A stretch of DNA of 64,000 bases, from contig CAZWSL010000003.1 in assembly GCA_964636495.1 (NCBI GenBank), positions 1 through 64,000 on the forward strand. The letters run 5' to 3'. The notes beneath the pieces are model-generated. The model worked only from the letters and a program-made list of their open reading frames with translations, was not told the origin of the DNA and did no database searches. This stretch comes from Desulfobacula sp964636495 (GTDB lineage: Bacteria > Desulfobacterota > Desulfobacteria > Desulfobacterales > Desulfobacteraceae). A program made the translations under genes and the position numbers. Of the stretch, positions 52,230-59,294 are shown piece after piece; position 1 is the first letter of the stretch, and each line of letters begins with the position of its first letter.

Positions 52230-53558
52230 ATGAGAACCACAAAATTATTTCTACTTTGTGTTATTACAGCATGTTTCATATTTCCGGCATCAGTATTTGC
52301 CAAGCCTGTTACCATACACTGGTGGCATGCCATGAGAAGTGCCAGGGGAGAAGTTGTTAAAAACATGATTAATGAATTTAATGCATCTCAGTCAGAGTAT
52401 ATGGTTGTCGGTACGAATAAAGGTAACTATGATGAAACAATGAATGCAGGAGTTGCAGCCTTCAGGGCTAAAAAACAACCCCATATCCTACAGGTCTTTG
52501 AAGTGGGTACACAGACCATGATGCTTTCAGGAGCAGTATATCCGGTTTTTGAGCTGATGAAAGATGCTGGAATTGATGTGGACTGGTCAAGATATCTGCA
52601 GGCTGTTCTCTCCTACTATATGAATGCTGACGGCAATCTGATGTCCATGCCTTTTAACTCTTCAACACCAATTATGTATTATAATGTAGATCTTTTTAAC
52701 AAAGCCGGCATTGCTCCTTTATCAAAATCTGAACCCATGACATGGGATGAGCTGGGTGAAATAACTAAAAAAATTGTTGATGCAAAACTGGCACCTGCCG
52801 GCATGGTAACCGCATGGCAGTCATGGACTCAGCTTGAGAACTACAGCGCTATCCATAATATAGCCTTTGCAAGTAAAGCCAACGGATATGAAGGGCTTGA
52901 CTGTGAACTGGAAATAAATAATCCCCAGGTGGTAAATCATATTACAAGGCTTAAATCATGGTCAGCAGATAAAAGATTCATGTATGGCGGACAGAAATAT
53001 CAGGGACCGAAAGCAGAATTTATTGCCCAGAATGCAGCTGTATATATAGATTCCATCAGTGGTATTGCAAAATTGAAAAAAGCGGTAAAGGATTTTAAAT
53101 GGGATGCAGCTCCGCTTCCTGTGGAGACTGGAACTGAAAAACCCCAGAACAGTATAATAGGCGGTGCATCATTATGGGTGCTTAATGGTCATTCAAAAGA
53201 GGAGTATATGGGAGTTGCGGCTTTCCTTAAATTTCTTGCCGGCAATAAAATGCAGGAGTACTGGCACAAAGAGACAGGATATTTTCCCATTACAATTGAT
53301 GCCTATGAATCGTTAAAATCAAAAGGCTATTACAATAGCGATCCTCTGCAGCAGGTTGGAATCAACCAGTTGAACAGAGCTATCCCGACAAAAATTTCCA
53401 GGGGTCTGCGCCTTGGTTATTTTGTTCAGATCAGAAATATTATCAATGAAGAGCTGGAACTGGTATGGAACGGGAAAAAATCACCCCAGGAAGCACTGGA
53501 TGCAGCTGCTGCAAGAAGTAATGCCCAGTTGAGAACTTTTGAAAAAACCTATAAATAA
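52230..53558 (+). CDS. ugpB: sn-Glycerol-3-phosphate-type ABC transporter binding protein UgpB
   Basis: 442 aa with a signal peptide ending SVFA near residue 25. Similarity to E. coli UgpB is clear along the length: TIHWWHAMRSARGEVVKNM at the start, TNKGNYDETMNAGVAAFRA, ILQVFEVGTQTMM, MPFNSSTPIMYYN, and IIGGASLWVLNGHSKEEY. UgpB binds glycerol-3-phosphate and glycerophosphodiesters in the periplasm. Strong AGGATC-type ribosome site before the ATG. It is the first of the ugpB-A-E genes, and a perfect hairpin follows its stop, a common device for making more binding protein than permease. Confidence 0.93.
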   Translation: MRTTKLFLLCVITACFIFPASVFAKPVTIHWWHAMRSARGEVVKNMINEFNASQSEYMVVGTNKGNYDETMNAGVAAFRAKKQPHILQVFEVGTQTMMLSGAVYPVFELMKDAGIDVDWSRYLQAVLSYYMNADGNLMSMPFNSSTPIMYYNVDLFNKAGIAPLSKSEPMTWDELGEITKKIVDAKLAPAGMVTAWQSWTQLENYSAIHNIAFASKANGYEGLDCELEINNPQVVNHITRLKSWSADKRFMYGGQKYQGPKAEFIAQNAAVYIDSISGIAKLKKAVKDFKWDAAPLPVETGTEKPQNSIIGGASLWVLNGHSKEEYMGVAAFLKFLAGNKMQEYWHKETGYFPITIDAYESLKSKGYYNSDPLQQVGINQLNRAIPTKISRGLRLGYFVQIRNIINEELELVWNGKKSPQEALDAAAARSNAQLRTFEKTYK

Positions 53559-53571
53559 GTAAGCAATGATG

Positions 53572-53605
53572 GAGCCGGATAAATAGTGTAAAACTTATCC
53601 GGCTC
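53572..53605. terminator. Intra-operon stem-loop after ugpB
   Basis: GAGCCGGATAA (53572-53582) and TTATCCGGCTC (53595-53605) form a perfect 11-bp stem with a 12-base loop, 13 bp after the ugpB stop and 13 bp before the ugpA ATG. It may stabilise the ugpB message or attenuate read-through. ugpA has no clear ribosome site of its own. Confidence 0.6.
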
Positions 53606-53618
53606 TTAAATCTCTGTC

Positions 53619-54509
53619 ATGATTAAACGATCATTTTTCAAATCAAGATATTTACCATATCTTTTAATTTTTCCCCAGGTGCTTATTACCCTGACCTTTT
53701 TCTACTGGCCTGCTTTTCAGGGATTTATCCAGTCATTTCTTTTGAGTGACCCCTTTGGAAGAAAATCCCGCTTTGTATGGTTTTACAACTATATTGAACT
53801 TTTTACCGACCCGCTCTATTTAAAATCAATTTTAATTACGTTTGTTTTCAGCATTGCAACTGCTTTTGTATCAATCTCTCTGGGGCTTTTTATCGCTTCA
53901 ATGGCTAACAGAGCCCTTAAGGCAAAAGCTCTTGTGCGGACCATGCTTATCTGGCCATATGCGGTAGCACCGGCAATTTCAGGTATTATGTGGCTTTTTC
54001 TTCTCCACCCCTCCTATGGTATTGTTGCCCTTGGGATCAAAAAGTGGCTCGGGATTAACTGGAATCCTGTTCTGTACGGCAGTGATGCCATGATAATGAT
54101 CGTCATGGCAAGTGCATGGAAGGAAGTGAGTTATAATTTTGTGTTTTTCATGGCAGGGCTGCAGGCTGTTCCAAAATCCCTTATTGAAGCAGCAGCCATT
54201 GATGGAGCAGGTCCTTTCAGAAGATTCTGGACCATTACATTTCCCCTTTTATCACCGACATTTTTCTTTTTATCGGTTATGAATATTATTTACTCATTTT
54301 TTGAAACCTTCGGGATTATTCATACCGTAACACAGGGAGGGCCGGGCGGCTCAACAAATATTCTTGTTTATAAAGTTTACCAGGACGGGTTTGTAGGTCT
54401 CAATCTTGGGTCATCTTCCGCCCAGTCAGTGGTTCTGATGAGCCTGATAATAATGATCACTGTGTTTCAGTTTAAATTTATTGAAAAAAAAGTACAGTAC
54501 AGCGGATGA
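53619..54509 (+). CDS. ugpA: Glycerol-3-phosphate-type ABC permease UgpA
   Basis: 296 aa, six membrane segments, close in length and sequence to E. coli UgpA (295 aa). Shared segments include SRYLPYLLIFPQVLITLTFF, MLIWPYAVAPAISGIMWLF and the ATPase-contact EAA motif SLIEAAAIDGAGPFRRF. It pairs with UgpE, encoded 6 bp downstream. Confidence 0.93.
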   Translation: MIKRSFFKSRYLPYLLIFPQVLITLTFFYWPAFQGFIQSFLLSDPFGRKSRFVWFYNYIELFTDPLYLKSILITFVFSIATAFVSISLGLFIASMANRALKAKALVRTMLIWPYAVAPAISGIMWLFLLHPSYGIVALGIKKWLGINWNPVLYGSDAMIMIVMASAWKEVSYNFVFFMAGLQAVPKSLIEAAAIDGAGPFRRFWTITFPLLSPTFFFLSVMNIIYSFFETFGIIHTVTQGGPGGSTNILVYKVYQDGFVGLNLGSSSAQSVVLMSLIIMITVFQFKFIEKKVQYSG

Positions 54510-54515
54510 CATATT

Positions 54516-55436
54516 ATGGTTGAAAAAACTCCATTACTTGATATTTTTACATATATATTTTTAATAACGGGAATCTTTATTGTCGGGTTTCCCATTATTT
54601 ACTCTCTCATTGCCGCAACTCTGCCGCTGGAAGATGTCTCAAAAGTTCCCATGCCTCTTGTCCCGGGAGACCAGTTCATAGTGAATATTAAAGAAGCGTG
54701 GAGCAGGGGTGATCTTGGAACTCAGATTTTAAACTCCTTTGTTATGGCATCGGGTATTACGGTAGGAAAGATTGCCGTATCCATGATAGGTGCATTTTCA
54801 ATAGTATATTTTGATTACAGATTCAGAGTTGTTGCATTTGCATCTGTATTCTGCACACTGATGCTTCCAGTGGAAGTCAGAATTCTTCCAACCTATGAAA
54901 TGGCTGCAAATGTTTTGACCCCCCTTCAGTCAATATGGGATTTTCTTCATTTAAACAGTGTTGTCTCCTGGTTTACTAACAATGATATCACAGTCCGGCT
55001 TAACTGGAGTCTGCTGGATTCTTACACCGGGCTTATCCTCCCCCTTGTTGCCTCTGCAACCTGTACGTTTCTCTTCAGGCAGTTTTTTTTAACAATACCT
55101 GAAGAGTTGTGTGAAGCTGCAAAAATTGATGGTGCATCTCCCATGACATTTTTCAGAAAGATATTGTTTCCTCTTTCAAAAACGAATATTGCAGCCCTTG
55201 TGGTGATTGAGTTTGTATATGGTTACAATCAATATCTGTGGCCTCTGCTTATTACAACCAACCCTAAAATGACAACAGCAGTTATTGGTCTTCAAAATCT
55301 GATTCCCCAGGCCGATGATCTGCCTGAATGGAATATTGCCCTGGGTGCTGCTATCCTTGTCATGCTGCCGCCTGTTCTTGTAGTTCTTTTCATGCAGCGC
55401 TGGTTTGTCAAGGGATTGATTGAAAAAGAGAAATAG
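54516..55436 (+). CDS. ugpE: Glycerol-3-phosphate-type ABC permease UgpE
   Basis: 306 aa, six membrane segments. Strong similarity to E. coli UgpE: LPVEVRILPTYEMA, LILPLVASATCTFLFRQFF, EAA motif EELCEAAKIDGASPMTFFRK, YGYNQYLWPLLITTNPKM. It is about 25 residues longer than the E. coli protein because of a segment rich in Trp and Asn between the third and fourth helices (residues about 130-160). No UgpC-type ATPase is encoded in the window, so the transporter must use an ATPase from elsewhere. Confidence 0.92.
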   Translation: MVEKTPLLDIFTYIFLITGIFIVGFPIIYSLIAATLPLEDVSKVPMPLVPGDQFIVNIKEAWSRGDLGTQILNSFVMASGITVGKIAVSMIGAFSIVYFDYRFRVVAFASVFCTLMLPVEVRILPTYEMAANVLTPLQSIWDFLHLNSVVSWFTNNDITVRLNWSLLDSYTGLILPLVASATCTFLFRQFFLTIPEELCEAAKIDGASPMTFFRKILFPLSKTNIAALVVIEFVYGYNQYLWPLLITTNPKMTTAVIGLQNLIPQADDLPEWNIALGAAILVMLPPVLVVLFMQRWFVKGLIEKEK

Positions 55437-55441
55437 CAGGT

Positions 55442-56230
55442 ATGGAGCCGATAAAAAATTTTCCCTGGAATAAAAGATCGCAAATTAAATATCTGCTTAC
55501 TGACATTGACGATACCATCACCAGCAGGGGTAGAATTCCAGCATGTGCATTCAAGGCTCTTGAAGATCTTGATAATGCCGGTATAAGAATTATCCCTGTT
55601 ACGGGAAGACCGGCTGGATGGTGCGACCATATTGCCAGAATGTGGCCTGTCAAAGCAGTCATAGGTGAAAACGGAGCTTTCTACTTCACCTATGACGCAG
55701 ATGAGAAAAAGATGATACGCCGTTATTTTAAAAGTGACGAGGAGAGGGCCAGAGATAAAAAAAAGCTTGCTTTGATAGAATCCAGAGTGCTCAAAGCAGT
55801 TCCCGGATGTATGGTCTCAGCTGATCAGCCATATAGAGAAGCTGATCTTGCCATCGATTTTTCAGAAGATGTTGAACCTCTTTCCCGGAAAGATATTAAA
55901 ACAATTGTTGAAATTTTTGAACAGGCGGGTGCCACAGCTAAAATAAGTTCAATACATGTAAATGGATGGCTTGGCAGGTATGATAAACTCTCCATGACAA
56001 AAATTATGTTCAGGGAAGTGTTTCAAAAAAATATTGATAAAATAAAAGAGACTATTATTTTTTCCGGAGATTCACCCAATGATGAACCCATGTTTGAATA
56101 TTTCCCCAACTCTGTCGGTGTTGCAAATATTCTTGATTATAAAGACACACTTGCCTTCAAACCTTCCTGGATTACTGAAGAGAGAGGCGGGTCCGGGTTT
56201 GCACAACTGGCTGATATTATCCTTCCTTGA
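55442..56230 (+). CDS. HAD-superfamily (IIB, sugar-phosphatase-like) hydrolase
   Basis: 262 aa cytoplasmic phosphatase-type protein. Motif I is LLTDIDDTITSRG with the nucleophile Asp and acid-base Asp, motif II is the Thr in IIPVTGRPAGW, and motif IV is FSGDSPNDEPMF. A cap segment with YRPLG-like positions resembles mannosyl-3-phosphoglycerate or sucrose-phosphate phosphatases. It lies 5 bp after ugpE, so it is cotranscribed and may act on the imported phosphorylated compound or a sugar phosphate derived from it. The substrate is unproven. Confidence 0.82.
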   Translation: MEPIKNFPWNKRSQIKYLLTDIDDTITSRGRIPACAFKALEDLDNAGIRIIPVTGRPAGWCDHIARMWPVKAVIGENGAFYFTYDADEKKMIRRYFKSDEERARDKKKLALIESRVLKAVPGCMVSADQPYREADLAIDFSEDVEPLSRKDIKTIVEIFEQAGATAKISSIHVNGWLGRYDKLSMTKIMFREVFQKNIDKIKETIIFSGDSPNDEPMFEYFPNSVGVANILDYKDTLAFKPSWITEERGGSGFAQLADIILP

Positions 56231-56304
56231 ATTTACAGGGGCGGCTGTATATATTCAATATATGCAGGTGCCGTTGCGAAAAAATATGAGTGAACAGAGT
56301 CATT

Positions 56305-57942
56305 ATGGATAACAAGTTTATTGATGTCACATCTGGAGATTTTTTCCCGGTTTTAGAAGCACTGGACCAGGGGATACTCATGGCGGATAAAGATGGCTCT
56401 ATCCTTTATTACAACAAGACCCATGCGAAAATGGACGGGCTTGAGAATAAAGATGTCATTGGCCGGAAACTGGTTGAGATATACGATCTGGATGAAAACG
56501 AAAGCACAATTATGCGGTGTCTGAGAGATAATAAAGCGATTATCAACACCAACCATATATATACAGCAAGAAACGGGAGGGTGGTTAACAGTATCAACAG
56601 TAATTTTCCGATCCGGAAAAACGGGAAATTGATAGGTGCCATCTGTTTTGTTAAAGACTATGAGTATTTAGACGGTATTATCAGCAAGATAGAAGGAACA
56701 TACCGGAAAATTCCAATTCAGAATGAAACCTGCTTTACCTTTAAGAGTATTATTGGTCAAACCGCTTTGATCCGGGAGGTGCTGAACAAGGCAAAACTGG
56801 CCTCCAATTCGCCTTCGTCGGTTATGCTGTATGGCGAAACCGGTACCGGAAAAGAGCTTTTTGCACAGTCTATCCACACCTACAGCTACAGAAAATCAGC
56901 CCCTTACATGGCGGTTAACTGTGCAGCCCTTCCTGAAACTCTCCTGGAGGGGATTCTTTTTGGTTCAACAAAAGGATCTTACACCGGTGCCATGGAAAAA
57001 CCTGGCCTGTTTGAACAGGCAAACGGCGGTACTATTTTCCTTGATGAGATTAATTCAATGCCGGTTGCACTTCAGGCAAAACTGCTCAGGGTATTACAGG
57101 AGAAGAAAGTACGGCGAATCGGTGCAAGTAAAGAGATCGTTCTGGATCTTAAAATTATCAGTTCGATCAATGAACTGCCGCAGGAATCAATCTCCAATGG
57201 CAACCTTCGTAAAGATCTTTTCTACCGGTTAGGGGTGATTTTTTTAGCCATCCCCCCCCTGCGCGAACGGATTAACGATATCGAAATTCTTACCGATTTT
57301 TTTATTAAAAAACACAATAAAATACTGGGTAAAAATGTGAAAAGGGTTTCTGTGGAGTTGAAAAATTATTTTCAGAAATATCACTGGCCCGGGAATGTCA
57401 GGGAACTTGAAAATCTGGTTGAAGGCGCCATGAATATGGTGGGCAGCGGATGGTTGATAAAGGGACGTCATATCGCTTCAGATGCTGTATTCTTGGAAAA
57501 TAAAACCACTATTCATGAGAAAAAAGAATCAGCCGTTTTAAATAGCGGAACTGCCCTGAGGTGGAATAAAAAGGATCATGAAGCGTTTTTAAAAGAAAAC
57601 AGGAGTGTCAGGATGCCTGACAGGCAAAAACGACATGGACAAGACAATGAAGAAAAAAAGAAAATTTTGCAGGCATTGATTCATCACTCCTGTAATGTGA
57701 AAAAAGCCTCTGGTATGTTGAATATCGCACGCCAGACACTGCACAGGAAAATTAAAAAATATTCTATTGACAGAAAAAAAATCCTTGAGAATATTGAAAA
57801 AAAGAAAATTGAAAAAACTCTTTTGGATTCCAATGGAAACATCGCTCTTGCTGCACAATCCCTTTCTATTTCCCGGCAGTTATTAAATTATAAAATGAAA
57901 AAATACACTATTTTAAAATCCACGTTCCAGAAAATGAAATAA
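56305..57942 (+). CDS. PAS-AAA+ sigma-54 activator with two tandem Fis-type DNA-binding motifs
   Basis: 545 aa from the ATG at 56305; a GTG at 56290 would add five residues. Residues about 10-125 are a PAS domain (ALDQGILMADKDGSILYYN), so it is a one-component sensor of a small molecule or of an internal state. The AAA+ domain has GETGTGKELFAQSIH, a sigma-54 contact loop GSYTGA instead of GAFTGA, and a RLGVIFLAIPPLRERINDIE segment. The C-terminus holds two helix-turn-helix units, at about 450-488 and 498-536, each starting EKKKI and ending KKYSI or KKYTI. Only one is usual. It lies upstream of a -24/-12 promoter and very likely controls the racemase/glycyl radical operon. The family resembles RocR-type amino-acid catabolism activators. 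Confidence 0.92.
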   Translation: MDNKFIDVTSGDFFPVLEALDQGILMADKDGSILYYNKTHAKMDGLENKDVIGRKLVEIYDLDENESTIMRCLRDNKAIINTNHIYTARNGRVVNSINSNFPIRKNGKLIGAICFVKDYEYLDGIISKIEGTYRKIPIQNETCFTFKSIIGQTALIREVLNKAKLASNSPSSVMLYGETGTGKELFAQSIHTYSYRKSAPYMAVNCAALPETLLEGILFGSTKGSYTGAMEKPGLFEQANGGTIFLDEINSMPVALQAKLLRVLQEKKVRRIGASKEIVLDLKIISSINELPQESISNGNLRKDLFYRLGVIFLAIPPLRERINDIEILTDFFIKKHNKILGKNVKRVSVELKNYFQKYHWPGNVRELENLVEGAMNMVGSGWLIKGRHIASDAVFLENKTTIHEKKESAVLNSGTALRWNKKDHEAFLKENRSVRMPDRQKRHGQDNEEKKKILQALIHHSCNVKKASGMLNIARQTLHRKIKKYSIDRKKILENIEKKKIEKTLLDSNGNIALAAQSLSISRQLLNYKMKKYTILKSTFQKMK

Positions 57943-57950
57943 ATGAGTCA

Positions 57951-58031
57951 GAACGGTATCGTTACATTTTTTTTCGTTCTTTATTCCATTTTTTTTTAGG
58001 TTCCATATTTTTTCGTTCCGAAGATTCGTTC
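57951..58031 (+). promoter_or_regulatory. Repeated TCGTTC motifs, candidate enhancer sites for the sigma-54 activator
   Basis: TCGTTC occurs at 57974-57979, 58013-58018 and 58026-58031, and an inverted partial copy GAACG at 57951-57955. They lie about 100-200 bp upstream of the -24/-12 promoter at 58132, the usual place for activator binding. The spacing is uneven (39 and 13 bp). Confidence 0.45.
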
Positions 58032-58131
58032 AGACACACAGAGTAAGAAAAATAGATGATTTTTTTTTATTTCAGCATGTTATCATTATGCAGTATTTTT
58101 TTTTAAAAGGGTTTTGTCTTTTTTGGAAGGG

Positions 58132-58147
58132 TGGCACATGGATTGCT
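58132..58147 (+). promoter_or_regulatory. Sigma-54 (-24/-12) promoter of the racemase/glycyl radical operon
   Basis: TGGCAC at 58132-58137, then 5 bases, then TTGCT at 58143-58147. The invariant GG and GC are spaced 12 bp apart, matching the consensus TGGCAC-N5-TTGCW. Transcription should start near 58158, giving an 80-base leader. The neighbouring gene encodes a sigma-54 activator. Confidence 0.85.
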
Positions 58148-58237
58148 TTTTTAATTATAGATGAGATGAGTAGATCAGCTGTTTCAAAAACCGGGATAGG
58201 ACCTTTACAGATTTGAAAACGATAAAGAGGTTGTACC

Positions 58238-59248
58238 ATGAAATTTGAAAGAATGTTTACCACCATTGACACACATACCTGTGGTGACCCGACCAGGACG
58301 GTTACCAGTGGAATTCCGGTGATCCCAGGTAAAACCATTCCAGAAAAAATGCTCTACCTGAAGGAAAACCAGGACTGGATCCGGAAAACCCTTATGTTTG
58401 AGCCACGGGGCAATGAAGTGCAGTCAGGAGTGATACTGACCGAGCCCTGCACACCCGGAACTGACATCGGTGTGATTTATATTGAGGTGGGAGGATATTT
58501 AACCATGTGCGGCCATGATACCATTGGTGTGGCCACTGCACTGGTACAAAGCGGTATGGTTGACGTGAGAGAACCGACAACATACATTAAACTGGATACA
58601 CCGGCAGGTGTTGTTGAAGTGGCGGTTGAAGTTTCTCAAGGGGTTGCGGAAGAGGTGACTTTTACCAATGCACCAGCATTTCTCTTTAAAAAGGACATCC
58701 CGGTCCATATACCTGGAGTCGGTGAGATCAAGGTGGACCTCTCTTTTGGCGGGCTTTACTATTCCATTGTAGAAGCGGCTGACCTGGGTGTGGATCTTAA
58801 TGCCGGTAATATCAAGGAACTGATCCGGCTGGGAAACCAGATCAAAAATGCAGTGAATAAAAGTGTTGAAGTGTATCATCCAGATATGGACTTTATTAAT
58901 GAAGCTACCCATGTTCTTTTTTCAGCACCCTCCAGCCATCCGGACGGTACTCTGAAAAATGCAGTGGTCATTCCACCGGGATCAGTGAGCCGGTCACCCT
59001 GCGGTACCGGTACATGTGCAAAGCTTGCTCAACTGTATGCCAGAGGTGAACTGGCAGCAAATACAGATTTTGCTCACGAAAGTGCCACTACCGGCACGAT
59101 TTTCAAGTCAAAGGTGCTTGAAGAGACCAGCGTAGGTGAATTTGATGCCGTGATCACTGATGTTACCGGAAGTGCCTATGTAACAGGTATGCATACCTTT
59201 TTGATTGATCCGAATGATCCGTTGAAGCATGGGTTCAGTTTTCTTTAA
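58238..59248 (+). CDS. Proline racemase / 4-hydroxyproline epimerase family enzyme
   Basis: 336 aa, normal for the family. Two active-site Cys are present: Cys91 in MCGHDTIGV and Cys255 in SPCGTGTC, so it can be a racemase or epimerase; the 3-hydroxyproline dehydratases have Thr in place of the second Cys. The residue four before Cys255 is Ser251 (SRSPC), where characterised proline racemases have Asp, which contacts the substrate amine. The ligand may thus differ from proline. The first gene after the sigma-54 promoter, with ribosome site GAGG. Together with the glycyl radical enzyme downstream it suggests catabolism of hydroxyproline or a related cyclic amino acid. Confidence 0.88.
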   Translation: MKFERMFTTIDTHTCGDPTRTVTSGIPVIPGKTIPEKMLYLKENQDWIRKTLMFEPRGNEVQSGVILTEPCTPGTDIGVIYIEVGGYLTMCGHDTIGVATALVQSGMVDVREPTTYIKLDTPAGVVEVAVEVSQGVAEEVTFTNAPAFLFKKDIPVHIPGVGEIKVDLSFGGLYYSIVEAADLGVDLNAGNIKELIRLGNQIKNAVNKSVEVYHPDMDFINEATHVLFSAPSSHPDGTLKNAVVIPPGSVSRSPCGTGTCAKLAQLYARGELAANTDFAHESATTGTIFKSKVLEETSVGEFDAVITDVTGSAYVTGMHTFLIDPNDPLKHGFSFL

Positions 59249-59294
59249 GATTAAATAGTGGTGCATGGCAGGTTGAAAACAGAGGAGAAACAAG

